Origin: Robertmurraya korlensis
Lineage (GTDB): Bacteria; Bacillota; Bacilli; Bacillales; Cytobacillaceae
Assembly: GCF_023715225.1 (NCBI RefSeq)
Contig: NZ_JAMBNS010000005.1
Coordinates: forward strand, 1 to 64,000
Direction: 5' to 3'
DNA length: 64,000 nucleotides
Positions 17,063 to 25,704 of this stretch are shown one piece after another (within the stretch, counting starts at the first letter, position 1; each line of letters opens with the position of its first letter). Under the pieces are notes generated by a model. It searched no databases. It was not told the DNA's origin and saw nothing but the letters and a program-made list of their open reading frames with translations. The translations under genes were made by a program, and so were the position numbers.

Positions 17063-19147
17063 ATGGGTTCTCCATATTTAGGTTTAACACCTTTTCCGTT
17101 ATTTGAGGTTTATCAATCTCTATTTGAAAACAATCCTGAGACAAGTTATGTTATTGACACTAAAGGGAATTTTATCCTTGTAAATAAACATGCTGCAAAA
17201 TTATCAGGGTATACCGAAACTGAACTGTATCAAAAACAGTTTGCTGATATTTTAATTGAAGAAGATATAGCCGAAACAAATAAAATTTTTCAAGGAATCT
17301 TGAAGGGGCGTATTAAGGAATGTCAATTTGAGGTTACATTAGTGAAAAAAAATAGAGATACGGTCGCATTACATGTTACATCTGCACCTATTATAGTAGC
17401 CAACAAGATTTGGGGTGTTATAGGAGTAGCACAAGACATCACAGAAAATAAGAGAATTCTTGAGGTGGAAAAGAATTTAAGGGAGCAGCTGCAAAACATT
17501 TTTGAACGAATGGATGTCTGTTTTTGGTCAATTGATGTTAAAAACAATAATATGCTACAAATTTCACCTGCTTGTTATGATATATATGGCTATAGTATAG
17601 AGGAATTCACTAAAGATCCGGGAATATGGAAAACTATGATACATCCTGAGGATCGAGCCCTTATAAGAAAAATAGAAAAGGATAGCCTGACAAATACAAA
17701 TATTGTTGAATATGAGTATCGAATTATTACAAAGGATAAAAAAATTAAATGGGTAGCAAGTAAAGTGTTCCCCGTATATGACAGCTTAGGCAATCTAGTC
17801 CGTTATGATGGCATTGTTAGTGATATCTCCCAACATAAAATCGCCGAACAACAATTAGAATATATGGCCTACCATGATAATCTTACGGGTCTACCTAATA
17901 GAAGAATGTTTCATAAATGTTTTATAGCTTGCTTGAAAAAAGCAAAGAAAGAAAGGAAAAAGTTATATCTTTTGTATCTAGATCTGGATCGTTTTAAGTG
18001 GATAAATGATACATTGGGGCATGGCGAAGGTGATAAACTTCTAAAAACAATTGCAAAACGTATCAAAGCATGCATAAGTGATGATGATATTGTTTCGCGT
18101 CATGGGGGCGATGAGTTTGCGATTTTACTTGTTAATGATGACAGTATTAATAATGCTCAAGCAATCGCTCAAGAAATACAAACAAAAATAGTTGCACCTC
18201 TTATATTAAAAGGGAATGAATACCATGTATCGACAAGCATAGGTATTTCTGTTTACCCAGACCACGCTAAATATCCCAATGAATTAATGAAGAAAGCGGA
18301 TCAGGCCATGTATGCAGCTAAAGAGAATGGCAGAAGTGGTATTCAATTTTTTCATGATAGAATGAATCAAGTCCTAGAAAGAAAAGTCTTAATTGAGCAA
18401 TCCCTTCGAAGAGCAATTAAAAAACAAGAACTAAGTTTAAAATATCAACCAATTATAGATGTACGTTTGGGAAGATCTATAGGTTTTGAGGCACTACTTC
18501 GTTGGGAAAGTGAAATATTAGGAAAAGTTTCACCTACTGAATTTATATCTATAGCAGAAGAGTCAGGTTTTATTATTGACATTGGAAAATGGGTTCTTAA
18601 AACGGCATGCATTCAACTTAAGGAACTTCAAGCAAAGGGTTATACATCCCACTATATTTCTGTTAATGTATCAGCAAAACAATTTGAGCATGAGCATTTT
18701 ATCCCTTACCTTAAAGAGATATTAGAAGAAACCCGTATTGAACCTCGTTATTTAAAACTTGAAATCACTGAAAGTGTAGCGATGAAAGACATAGAAACAT
18801 CGTTAGAAAAATTAAATGATATTAATAAGTTAGGCATTAGTTTTTTTCTGGATGACTTTGGAACAGGATATTCATCACTTAGCTACCTAACTAGAACCAA
18901 TATCCAAGTATTAAAAATAGATCAGTCTTTTATTAAAGATATAGGAAGAAAGAAGGAGAAAGAAGCCGTTATAAAGGCTATTATCGCGTTAACTAAAACT
19001 TTGGGGATAAAAGTTATTGCGGAAGGCGTTGAAGAAGAAAGACAACTGTGTTTTCTAAAAGAACTTGGATGTTATCAAATTCAAGGATATCTATTTAGCA
19101 AACCATTAGATTTCAACGAAATTTTAAGGATAAATGGTTCTTTTTAA
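17063..19147 (+). CDS. PAS-PAS-GGDEF-EAL cyclic-di-GMP signalling protein
   Basis: The cytosolic protein (694 aa from the ATG at 17063, with GAGGTG upstream) has PAS domains at about residues 10-130 and 145-265. A GGDEF domain follows with an intact GGDEF motif at 348-352, then an EAL domain with EALLRW from residue 476 and the DDFGTGYSS loop near 595. The inhibitory RxxD site before GGDEF is replaced by SDDD, so product inhibition is probably lost. Both catalytic motifs look intact, so it could make or break c-di-GMP. There is no membrane segment, so the PAS domains should sense an intracellular cue. Confidence 0.92.
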   Translation: MGSPYLGLTPFPLFEVYQSLFENNPETSYVIDTKGNFILVNKHAAKLSGYTETELYQKQFADILIEEDIAETNKIFQGILKGRIKECQFEVTLVKKNRDTVALHVTSAPIIVANKIWGVIGVAQDITENKRILEVEKNLREQLQNIFERMDVCFWSIDVKNNNMLQISPACYDIYGYSIEEFTKDPGIWKTMIHPEDRALIRKIEKDSLTNTNIVEYEYRIITKDKKIKWVASKVFPVYDSLGNLVRYDGIVSDISQHKIAEQQLEYMAYHDNLTGLPNRRMFHKCFIACLKKAKKERKKLYLLYLDLDRFKWINDTLGHGEGDKLLKTIAKRIKACISDDDIVSRHGGDEFAILLVNDDSINNAQAIAQEIQTKIVAPLILKGNEYHVSTSIGISVYPDHAKYPNELMKKADQAMYAAKENGRSGIQFFHDRMNQVLERKVLIEQSLRRAIKKQELSLKYQPIIDVRLGRSIGFEALLRWESEILGKVSPTEFISIAEESGFIIDIGKWVLKTACIQLKELQAKGYTSHYISVNVSAKQFEHEHFIPYLKEILEETRIEPRYLKLEITESVAMKDIETSLEKLNDINKLGISFFLDDFGTGYSSLSYLTRTNIQVLKIDQSFIKDIGRKKEKEAVIKAIIALTKTLGIKVIAEGVEEERQLCFLKELGCYQIQGYLFSKPLDFNEILRINGSF

Positions 19148-19266
19148 AATAAACTATTTCAACCTATGGGGATCATTGCTTGAGATGGTTTTTTTTAGTG
19201 GATTATTTCATTCACCTAGAATATATATTTTATGAACAACTAAAACGAATTTAAGGTGGATTCGAA

Positions 19267-19500
19267 ATGGATAAAAGAGTTCAATTCGACTTTGAAATCG
19301 AGTTTACAAATGGCGGTGGAATACAAGGCCAGGAATTTCGTCTAGATATTAAAGGAGATAACATTTCTGACGAAGAGTTAGCTAAGTATATCGTCGAGGA
19401 TATGAGGTTGCTGATGGTTGGTCAAGTAAAGATACTTAACAAAAAAATAATTAACGAAAAACATAAACGAAATCCATCTGATGAGGAATCCGTGCAATAA
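19267..19500 (+). CDS. Conserved small protein of unknown function
   Basis: The 77-aa protein starts at an ATG with AAGGTGG upstream. It is acidic in the N-terminal half (FDFEIEFTNGGGIQGQEFRL, then DEELAKYIVEDMRLLMVG) and ends with a Lys-rich tail. The pattern of beta strands followed by a helix suggests a compact alpha/beta fold. I recall similar small proteins in other bacilli but no function. It is followed 49 bp later by the PPOX flavoprotein, possibly co-transcribed. Confidence 0.65.
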   Translation: MDKRVQFDFEIEFTNGGGIQGQEFRLDIKGDNISDEELAKYIVEDMRLLMVGQVKILNKKIINEKHKRNPSDEESVQ

Positions 19501-19549
19501 CTTTAAGGAAAACATATTTTGGATTTTGTGAGGAGAGGAGGAGTTTATT

Positions 19550-20107
19550 ATGGCAACAGTTTATTCTTCAATACTTCCAAAACATAAAGAATTTATAAGG
19601 AAACAGAGGATTTTCTTTGTTGGATCAGCTCCATTATCAGCAGACGGACATGTTAACATTTCCCCAAAAGGTCATGATGTACTAAGAATAATTTCTCCGA
19701 ATGAGGTCGCCTATTTAGATTTAACTGGTAGTGGAAACGAAACAAGTGCCCATTTAATAGATAACGGTAGAATAACAATAATGTTCGTAGCTTTTGAAGG
19801 TGCCCCGATGATTTTACGTCTTTATGGAAGAGGAAGGGTAATATTACCAGACTCACCAGAATGGAATGACATGGCTAAGCACTTTGACATCCTTCCTGGT
19901 TCTCGGCAAATCATTCAAGCAAAGATTGAAACGGTAAAAACGTCATGTGGTTTTAGTGTACCATTTTATTCATACAATGGAGAAAGGAATACACTTCAAC
20001 AGTGGGCTGCCAATAAAAGCGAGCAAGAATTAGACGAATATCGAAAAGAGAAAAATTCTATAAGTATGGACGGAATAGTTACACCCATTGGGGATAAGTT
20101 TATCTAA
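19550..20107 (+). CDS. Pyridoxamine 5'-phosphate oxidase family flavoprotein
   Basis: The 185-aa protein has the split-barrel FMN-binding fold of PPOX-like proteins. It has FVGSAPLSADGHVNISPKG near residues 23-41, VAYLDLTGSGNETSAHL for flavin contact, and the LRLYGRGRVI strand. It probably binds FMN or F420-like flavin and reduces an unknown small molecule; a true role in PLP synthesis is unlikely. A strong GAGGAGAGGAGG precedes the ATG. A terminator follows at 20126-20154. Confidence 0.85.
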   Translation: MATVYSSILPKHKEFIRKQRIFFVGSAPLSADGHVNISPKGHDVLRIISPNEVAYLDLTGSGNETSAHLIDNGRITIMFVAFEGAPMILRLYGRGRVILPDSPEWNDMAKHFDILPGSRQIIQAKIETVKTSCGFSVPFYSYNGERNTLQQWAANKSEQELDEYRKEKNSISMDGIVTPIGDKFI

Positions 20108-20125
20108 TATTATAGTTTAATCTGG

Positions 20126-20154
20126 AACTGGTCTATTTAGATCAGTTTTTTTCC
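20126..20154 (+). terminator. Terminator after the PPOX gene
   Basis: AACTGGTCTA and TAGATCAGTT form a 10-bp stem with one G-T pair, followed by TTTTTTCC. Confidence 0.8.
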
Positions 20155-20287
20155 TTTAAAATAGAGAAAAAATGAGAAAATTGATAAGAGGATACCCAAA
20201 AAGTTATCAGTCTTCTAATCGAAATATGGAACTTTTTACATAGTAGTTCGTAAAATTCAATATAGCAAAATTTTAGGAGGGGAAGGT

Positions 20288-20458
20288 ATGTTCAAAGTAA
20301 AACCTCAATGCTCACAATGTAGTAAGGATATAAAAGGAAATGAAGTGGTTTATGTAAAAATGCGGTATCCAGAGAGAAAAGGGATGACCGAGATAACGGC
20401 ATTTTTAAATTATGAAGGACAATTAATTTGTGAAGATTGCTACAATAAGAAACCTTAA
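20288..20458 (+). CDS. Small zinc-ribbon-like protein (56 aa)
   Basis: An open frame with AGGAGGGGAAG upstream encodes a 56-aa protein. CSQC (about residues 8-11) and CEDC (48-51) frame a beta-rich middle, the arrangement of a small zinc ribbon. It is too short for ordinary ORF cut-offs. No enzymatic motif is present. The role is unknown. Confidence 0.65.
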   Translation: MFKVKPQCSQCSKDIKGNEVVYVKMRYPERKGMTEITAFLNYEGQLICEDCYNKKP

Positions 20459-20500
20459 TCAATCAACTACAGAATATTATAACTGGTAAGAGGTGAGAAA

Positions 20501-20659
20501 ATGAGCATCTTCCTTTTTTCAATCGTACTTATCGTCATTGGCATTGGTCTAATTTATTTTTTTGGGAAACTCCCAAAATTACTTACCATATTTGTCATTG
20601 TGTTCTTAATTATGAGCTTTCTATATTGGGGAAAAGTTCTACTAAATTCATTAAGTTAA
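20501..20659 (+). CDS. Small membrane protein (52 aa)
   Basis: The ATG at 20501 has AAGAGGTGAG upstream. The product contains two hydrophobic helices (about residues 3-20 and 26-43), separated by FGKLPK. It lies 42 bp after the zinc-ribbon gene and may be co-transcribed. Function is unknown. Confidence 0.5.
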   Translation: MSIFLFSIVLIVIGIGLIYFFGKLPKLLTIFVIVFLIMSFLYWGKVLLNSLS

Positions 20660-20688
20660 CAATACGGTTTCTACTTGAACAAAAGTCA

Positions 20689-20883
20689 ATGGTGGTGGTC
20701 ATTCTGAATTTAACGAAATTAAATGTCCGTCAATCTATTTTTGTTTTGTTATTAATACTAATCTTTCTCCCTATCTTGGGATACATCACAGTTACCTTTA
20801 CGGGGAGAAGCTTTTACATTCCCATGTTAGCTGTAATAATATCCTTGGTAGGTTCGATAATGGCAAAAAAATACATAATATGA
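20689..20883 (+). CDS. Small two-helix membrane protein (64 aa)
   Basis: The product has hydrophobic segments at about residues 15-33 and 43-58 and a basic C-terminus (KKYII). The start is uncertain: the ATG at 20689 lacks a clear ribosome binding site, and the frame is open to 20626, overlapping the preceding small gene. It is one of three consecutive tiny membrane proteins. Confidence 0.45.
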   Translation: MVVVILNLTKLNVRQSIFVLLLILIFLPILGYITVTFTGRSFYIPMLAVIISLVGSIMAKKYII

Positions 20884-20916
20884 ATCTAATTTATCTCTTA
20901 TTATTAAGGAGAAATT

Positions 20917-21078
20917 ATGAAAATCATAATTGGTTTTTTCCTATTATTATTTGGTGGCTTACTAATAGGTACAACAGTTGATCACTCAATCATCATGAAT
21001 TGCATCCTAAAAGGGGTCGGAGCACTATGTCTGGTGGGCTTTAGCAAAATGATCGCAAAAAATAACAAATTCTATTAA
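20917..21078 (+). CDS. Small membrane protein (53 aa)
   Basis: An ATG with AAGGAG upstream starts a 53-aa product. It has two hydrophobic stretches, the first Gly-rich (FFLLLFGGLLIG) and the second around GVGALCLVGF, ending in a Lys/Asn tail. It is the third in the row of tiny membrane proteins. Function is unknown. Confidence 0.5.
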   Translation: MKIIIGFFLLLFGGLLIGTTVDHSIIMNCILKGVGALCLVGFSKMIAKNNKFY

Positions 21079-21183
21079 TCCCACAATTTTTTCCCTTTTC
21101 TTTCTGGAAAGGGCTTGTTTGAGTTGGTAAAAAAATCAAAGTACAGTCCAAGGGGATATTTAGTATTTAAATAAATTAATACC

Positions 21184-21212
21184 TTGCATTATAGAGTAAT
21201 GTGTTATATAAA
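21184..21212 (+). promoter_or_regulatory. Sigma-A promoter of the padR operon
   Basis: TTGCAT (21184-21189), a 17-bp spacer, then TATAAA (21207-21212). It is 24 bp upstream of the padR TTG start. PadR proteins often repress their own promoter, so an operator may overlap here. Confidence 0.6.
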
Positions 21213-21235
21213 TATCTTAGGGGAGGTGGACAAAA

Positions 21236-21571
21236 TTGGAAATAAATAAAGAAGTGCTAAAAGGGCATATTGATACGTTGATCTTGTCCCTTTTAGATAA
21301 GAGAGATATGTACGGCTACGAATTAGCAAAATGTGTTCGTGAGAAGAGTGAAGATCAATTTGAATTAAAAGAAGGTACACTGTACTTATCGTTAAAACGA
21401 TTAGAAAAAAACGAGTGGATTTCTTCATACTGGGGTGATGAACAGGGACCAGGGGGGAGAAGAAAATACTATAAATTATTGCCTTTAGGAAAAGAAGGCT
21501 TTGAAGAAAAGCGTTCCGAATGGCGTTTTGTTAAAAAAATCATTGATTCATTTGTAGAAGGGGGAGAGTAA
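21236..21571 (+). CDS. PadR family transcriptional regulator
   Basis: The 111-aa protein has the PadR winged helix: GHIDTLILSLLDKRDMYGYEL at the N-terminus, then LKEGTLYLSLKRLEKNEWI as recognition helix and wing, followed by GPGGRRKYYKLLPLGKEG. The start is TTG with GGGGAGGTGG upstream. It is one base away from the HAAS-domain gene. This PadR plus HAAS pairing is common in Firmicutes, where the second protein sits in the membrane and may be the target or anti-regulator. The signal is unknown. Confidence 0.9.
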   Translation: MEINKEVLKGHIDTLILSLLDKRDMYGYELAKCVREKSEDQFELKEGTLYLSLKRLEKNEWISSYWGDEQGPGGRRKYYKLLPLGKEGFEEKRSEWRFVKKIIDSFVEGGE

Positions 21572-21572
21572 A

Positions 21573-22394
21573 ATGAAACAAATCGATGTCTTTGTAAACT
21601 CGGTTTATCAACATGTTGTTGGGAACAGAAATGAAATTCAAGAATTAAAAGCAGAAATGAAAAGTCACCTTTTGGAAGCCGTACACGAATTGAAATCACA
21701 AGGAAAATCAGAACAATATGCGATTGAACTTGCCATTCAGCGTTTCGGTGGAGAACAAGAGATGCGTTCAGTTGTATCTCAATTATTTCAGGCACAAAAA
21801 ACATTTGCTAAATGGGTCCTTTATCTTGCAGTAGCTGTGCTAATATTTACGGCAACTGCGGTTGGGATTATATGGTCCATTGAAGAAGAAAATGCTAATG
21901 AGAACTCTATTGTAGCCACACAAATCTTTGATATGTTACATAATACAAATCAAATTACTGAAGATATGAAACTAGAAATCAATCGATTGATTAAAGGTAC
22001 TGACCAGATCTCGAAGGTTGAATTGTATAATGTAAGAAATGTTGATAACCCCAATTTGGTATTTGATTATGTAAGAGATGCGAAGCCCGATTACCGATAT
22101 GAACAAAAAGTGTGGAATCCTACATGGCTTCAAGCTGATTTTTTCCCTTATGGTAACGGAGATTCGGAATGGTATGTCAATATGGAAACCAGGCATATTG
22201 GTAGTTTGATGACTATTATATTGTTTGCCGGAATGGCCATTTATTGGACTTTGTTTACCATTTGGGCAACGGTCAATGCATATCATAACAAAAGATTAAC
22301 TATCGGTTGGATTCTGGTATTTGCCTTTTTCAATTGGGTTGGTTATGTAGGATATTTTTTGGTAGGTAAAAGAACGAAAGAAATTAACGTATAA
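21573..22394 (+). CDS. HAAS-domain (permease prefix) membrane protein
   Basis: The N-terminal 75 residues form a helical HAAS/permease-prefix domain (EIQELKAEMKSHLLEAV, then YAIELAIQRFGGEQEM). TM1 follows at about residues 84-106, then an extracytoplasmic segment of about 105 residues and two C-terminal helices (about 213-232 and 245-262). The gene starts 1 bp after padR stops, so the two are an operon. The extracytoplasmic part has no family I recognise. It is likely a membrane sensor or adaptor of the PadR system. Confidence 0.8.
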   Translation: MKQIDVFVNSVYQHVVGNRNEIQELKAEMKSHLLEAVHELKSQGKSEQYAIELAIQRFGGEQEMRSVVSQLFQAQKTFAKWVLYLAVAVLIFTATAVGIIWSIEEENANENSIVATQIFDMLHNTNQITEDMKLEINRLIKGTDQISKVELYNVRNVDNPNLVFDYVRDAKPDYRYEQKVWNPTWLQADFFPYGNGDSEWYVNMETRHIGSLMTIILFAGMAIYWTLFTIWATVNAYHNKRLTIGWILVFAFFNWVGYVGYFLVGKRTKEINV

Positions 22395-22434
22395 GGAAGA
22401 AGTGTTGTTGTTTACTTAGTGTGAGACATATGTC

Positions 22435-22476
22435 AAAAGAGCGTGATTCCTCATACGAAATCACGCTCTTTTATTT
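22435..22476 (+). terminator. Terminator of the padR operon
   Basis: AAAAGAGCGTGATT pairs with AATCACGCTCTTTT around a 10-nt loop, flanked by A and T runs, so it can also serve the convergent DUF4003 gene. Confidence 0.88.
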
Positions 22477-22512
22477 AAAAATATAGGTTCTGTGGCCATG
22501 CTTTTGACACCA

Positions 22513-23502
22513 TCATTCACCGCCACTTGAGCTTGAAGCAACTGCTGTACTAGTCACCGTAGCAACCATGACTGCTTGCTGTGCCTGAATAATCGATTCT
22601 ATAATGGTATACATATTTGTACCAATTAGGCTAGAATTGTCTATCTTTTCACTCATCAGAAAATTGATGGCTAAGATTAAATTAATATCTTTGTTCCATT
22701 TGAATCGCTTATTCTGATTTAGTAGAGTATTGATTTCCTTTATTCGGTCGAGCTCTTGAACTCCGTTTTCAAGAAAAGAAAGTAACCCCAATACTGGGTA
22801 ATGCATTTTTCTCAGCTTGATGTCTCCACGTCTCTTGAATTCATCCAAAAGGATGGTGCAACGCTCAGTTACTATGGTCTTATCACTTGAATGGAGAGAT
22901 AGGATATGACTTAAAAATTGAAGATCATTGCCTTTTGAAAACCCATTCTGAGCTAAATTTTCGTAAAAATACTCCATCTTTTCCAACAACTCATCAACGG
23001 ATCCTTCTTCTTTTGCTAATAAAACAGCTAACGGATAGTCACTAGAAGAGGTAAGGAAAAAGTGATTCGATTTCATTCCTTTGTAGAAGGTCATACTCCG
23101 TTTGATTCGCGCCTGTAAGTCACCGATTGTATCATCTGCTAAAAAAAGATAAGCACAAAGATAAGTAAATGTTTCCCGGCTAAACTTTGAGTCTATTAAC
23201 TGATCATAAATCTTCAATAATTCAATAAAATTATCCATTGGATTCTCAAACCGTATATCCAGCATAGCTGCATATGTAAAGCGGTGAGGTGAATTTAAGG
23301 TAGAAAACATCCCCACATCCTTCTTAATTCCATTGCTAATCTCTTCAAATCTTTGAAGATCAAACGGCTTTTGGTTCACTACATACATAGAAGCTACCAA
23401 CATTAACGTCCGTGTATCCGATACCTTCCATTTAAGGGACTTATAGAGTTGCTCATAGATGTTAGCATACTCATTAACTTTATCCTGTAAAGTGTTCCTC
23501 AT
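22513..23502 (-). CDS. DUF4003 family protein
   Basis: The 329-aa protein matches the DUF4003 pattern. It starts with NEYANIYEQLYKSLKWKVSDTR, followed by repeated helices and PHRFTYAAML. A hydrophobic Ala/Ser/Val stretch and SSSSGGE end the protein, as in other family members. AGGAGAG precedes the ATG on the minus strand. It is presumably cytosolic and of unknown function. It is monocistronic and convergent with the padR operon. Confidence 0.82.
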   Translation of the reverse strand: MRNTLQDKVNEYANIYEQLYKSLKWKVSDTRTLMLVASMYVVNQKPFDLQRFEEISNGIKKDVGMFSTLNSPHRFTYAAMLDIRFENPMDNFIELLKIYDQLIDSKFSRETFTYLCAYLFLADDTIGDLQARIKRSMTFYKGMKSNHFFLTSSSDYPLAVLLAKEEGSVDELLEKMEYFYENLAQNGFSKGNDLQFLSHILSLHSSDKTIVTERCTILLDEFKRRGDIKLRKMHYPVLGLLSFLENGVQELDRIKEINTLLNQNKRFKWNKDINLILAINFLMSEKIDNSSLIGTNMYTIIESIIQAQQAVMVATVTSTAVASSSSGGE

Positions 23503-23599
23503 TTTGCATCTCTCCTAAAAAGCTGGTAATTGTAGTACGCTACGTTTCTAAAAAGGTTTCATTTTTGGATAAGTAATTAAAAAACGCCATTAATAAAAA

Positions 23600-23672
23600 T
23601 TCTTAATGTATACAATAAATTTTTCTATCAGTAAACGTATTGCCTCGGGGTTCTTCTCAATGGTAGGATTAA
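23600..23672 (+). promoter_or_regulatory. Sulfur-block promoter/operator cassette, copy A
   Basis: CAATA (23613-23617), 20 bp, then TATTG (23638-23642) form a dyad that overlaps the -35 (TTGCCT, 23640-23645). An 18-bp spacer leads to the -10 TAGGAT (23664-23669). By manual alignment 51 of 70 positions match copy B at 39984, without gaps. It is upstream of the unknown 122-aa gene. It is probably the target of the LysR regulator encoded at 39070 or of another sulfur regulator. Confidence 0.65.
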
Positions 23673-23775
23673 CCTCAACAAATAACAAGTAATCATCGTA
23701 CAGTGTTAACAGGGTAAAGTAGTGCTTTAATTCCGATTATTCAGGTGTGTATTCTTGGTTATGGAGGATGAAAAA

Positions 23776-24144
23776 ATGCAAACAAAAAATACGGTTTCTG
23801 TAGGTCAATTCCCGGAATCCCATAAGCCATATTCCTTTGAAACAAGTACTTATCTTAATTTACCAGATTTACCGTTTTTTCATTGGTGTAATCGACAATA
23901 TCGCATAAACAGAGGCGTGTATAATGCGATTGATCAATGGTTCTACGACTATGGAATCATCAATATACAGAATCGCAGAATACAGATTTTGGCCTTTTTA
24001 GAATTTGTTAAAGAAGAGTCACAAAAACAAGAGTCAATTCCATATATTCGATTTGGTCATGGGGGACTGATAAAAAAACTGAATGAATTTATTCGTGACA
24101 GTGGAAAAAGCAAGGTCATTCCCTTGAAAAATGATTTTGTTTGA
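23776..24144 (+). CDS. Uncharacterised protein (122 aa) in the sulfur block
   Basis: I do not recognise this protein. From the ATG at 23776 (GGAGG eight bases upstream) it has a mostly aromatic, soluble sequence: LPDLPFFHWCNRQYRINRG near residues 30-48, then NAIDQWFYDYGIINIQNRR and a Lys-rich C-terminal third. It contains one Cys and no signal peptide or membrane segment. It sits between two copies of the sulfur promoter cassette (23600 and about 24150), so it is probably a co-regulated member of the sulfur regulon. A longer form from the TTG at 23755 is less likely. Confidence 0.6.
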   Translation: MQTKNTVSVGQFPESHKPYSFETSTYLNLPDLPFFHWCNRQYRINRGVYNAIDQWFYDYGIINIQNRRIQILAFLEFVKEESQKQESIPYIRFGHGGLIKKLNEFIRDSGKSKVIPLKNDFV

Positions 24145-24149
24145 TAGAT

Positions 24150-24222
24150 TTTTATAATGAATAACGAATTTATTTCAATCAGCTACCGTATTGTGGAACC
24201 ACATGCTCAGTGATAGGATGAT
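24150..24222 (+). promoter_or_regulatory. Sulfur-block promoter/operator cassette, copy C
   Basis: ATCAGCTACCGTATTG aligns with copies A and B. TTGTGG (24191-24196), a 17-bp spacer and TAGGAT (24214-24219) give the core promoter. The left half of the dyad is degenerate here (CGAAT). It drives the 24356-33221 operon of monooxygenases and Dpp-like importer. Confidence 0.6.
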
Positions 24223-24284
24223 TTCAACATAGTTAAAACATTGCATTCTAATCCATTTACTCAGAAAAAAGATTGGAGGTGAAG

Positions 24285-24332
24285 TTGGCGAATTATAATT
24301 CCGAGTATTCCAATGTAATTAATAAAATATAG
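24285..24332 (+). other. Possible 15-codon leader peptide
   Basis: TTG at 24285 with GGAGGTG upstream opens a 15-codon frame ([15 protein letters not shown]) ending 24 bp before the next gene start. It may be translated, but it contains no Cys or Met run that would suit classical attenuation. Confidence 0.25.
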
Positions 24333-24355
24333 ATAGGGAAAAGGGAGGAATTAAA

Positions 24356-25690
24356 ATGTCTAAAAATAGACAATTAAAGTTGGGAACAATTATTCATGGT
24401 GTTGGTGGAAACATTGCTGCTTGGAGGCATCCAGAGGTTTTAACAAATGCGAGCGTGAATGTTGATTTTTATAAAAAGCAAGCTCAAGAGTCAGAAAAAG
24501 CAAAATTTGACTTTGTGTTTATTGCAGATGGCTTGCATATTAACGAAAAATCACTGCCGCATTTTTTAAATCGATTTGAACCACTCACCATACTTTCTGC
24601 CCTTGCAGCTGTTACTTCGAAAATAGGGTTGGCAGGAACTGTGTCTACTTCGTATAGTGAACCGTTCACCATCGCCAGACAATTCTCGTCGTTGGACCAT
24701 ATTAGTAATGGTCGCGCCGGCTGGAATGTGGTTACCTCCCCATTGGAGAAAACCGCCTTAAACTATAGCAAAAAGATAGAAGAACATCCGGATCATGCCA
24801 AAAGATACCGAATTGCTTCTGAGTATTTAAAGGTAGCTAAAGGATTGTGGGACTCATGGGAAGATGATGCATTTATTCGTGATAAGGAAACGGGGGTTTT
24901 CTTTGATCCTGAAAAATTACACACATTAAACCATAGAGGAGAATTTTTCTCCGTCCAAGGACCACTTAATATTGAGCGATCCAAGCAAGGGCGACCGATT
25001 ATTTTCCAAGCGGGTTCATCTGATGCTGGAAAAGATTTAGCAGCGAGAGAAGCAGATGCTGTATTTACGGGTCATCCAAATCTTGGGGAAGCTCAGAATT
25101 TCTATAGAGATGTTAAAGATCGAGCGGCTGCCTTTGGTAGAAATCCAAATGAAATTCTCATTCTTCCTGGGATTGAGCCAATCGTTGGAAAGACAGAAGA
25201 AGAAGCGGAACAGAAGTACCAAGAGATTGCTAATTTAGTAAGTATTGAACAGGCACTAAATTATTTGGGTCGCTTTTTTGAACATCATGACTTTTCACAA
25301 TACCCGCTCGATGAACCATTTCCAGAACTTGGAGACTTAGGATCGAACAGCTTCAAAAGTGGTACAGATCGTATTAAAAAAGAAGCGAGAGAACAAAATC
25401 TTACCTTGAGACAAGTGGCGCTTAGATCGGCAACCCCACGTACACCATTTATTGGTACACCGGAGAAGGTAGCGGATTTGATTCAAGCATGGTTTGAAGG
25501 AGGAGCAGCGGATGGATTTATTCTACATGCAAATCTTCCAAGTAATCTAACAGACTTTATTGAGAATGTTGTTCCAATTCTTCAAGAACGTGGCCTTTTT
25601 AGAACAGAGTATGAAGCTGAAACATTAAGAGGTAATCTTGGACTTCCATACCCAGAAAATCGATATGTGAAAAAAACGGTCATTCAATAA
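24356..25690 (+). CDS. LLM-class flavin-dependent monooxygenase (NtaA/SnaA/DszA type)
   Basis: The 444-aa protein has the NtaA-type signature. It opens with [21 protein letters not shown], followed by [27 protein letters not shown] and [10 protein letters not shown]. Near residue 215 it has the Q-A-G-S-S phosphate loop of FMNH2-dependent two-component monooxygenases. Such enzymes oxygenate N-acetylated or chelated substrates and release sulfur or nitrogen. It is similar in kind to B. subtilis YtnJ. GGGAGG precedes the ATG. It is the first gene of a long operon with a Dpp-like importer and is paralogous to the gene at 44330. Reduced flavin probably comes from the SsuE-like reductase at 32700. 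Confidence 0.9.
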   Translation: MSKNRQLKLGTIIHGVGGNIAAWRHPEVLTNASVNVDFYKKQAQESEKAKFDFVFIADGLHINEKSLPHFLNRFEPLTILSALAAVTSKIGLAGTVSTSYSEPFTIARQFSSLDHISNGRAGWNVVTSPLEKTALNYSKKIEEHPDHAKRYRIASEYLKVAKGLWDSWEDDAFIRDKETGVFFDPEKLHTLNHRGEFFSVQGPLNIERSKQGRPIIFQAGSSDAGKDLAAREADAVFTGHPNLGEAQNFYRDVKDRAAAFGRNPNEILILPGIEPIVGKTEEEAEQKYQEIANLVSIEQALNYLGRFFEHHDFSQYPLDEPFPELGDLGSNSFKSGTDRIKKEAREQNLTLRQVALRSATPRTPFIGTPEKVADLIQAWFEGGAADGFILHANLPSNLTDFIENVVPILQERGLFRTEYEAETLRGNLGLPYPENRYVKKTVIQ

Positions 25691-25704
25691 TGGGGGCGAT
25701 TCAT

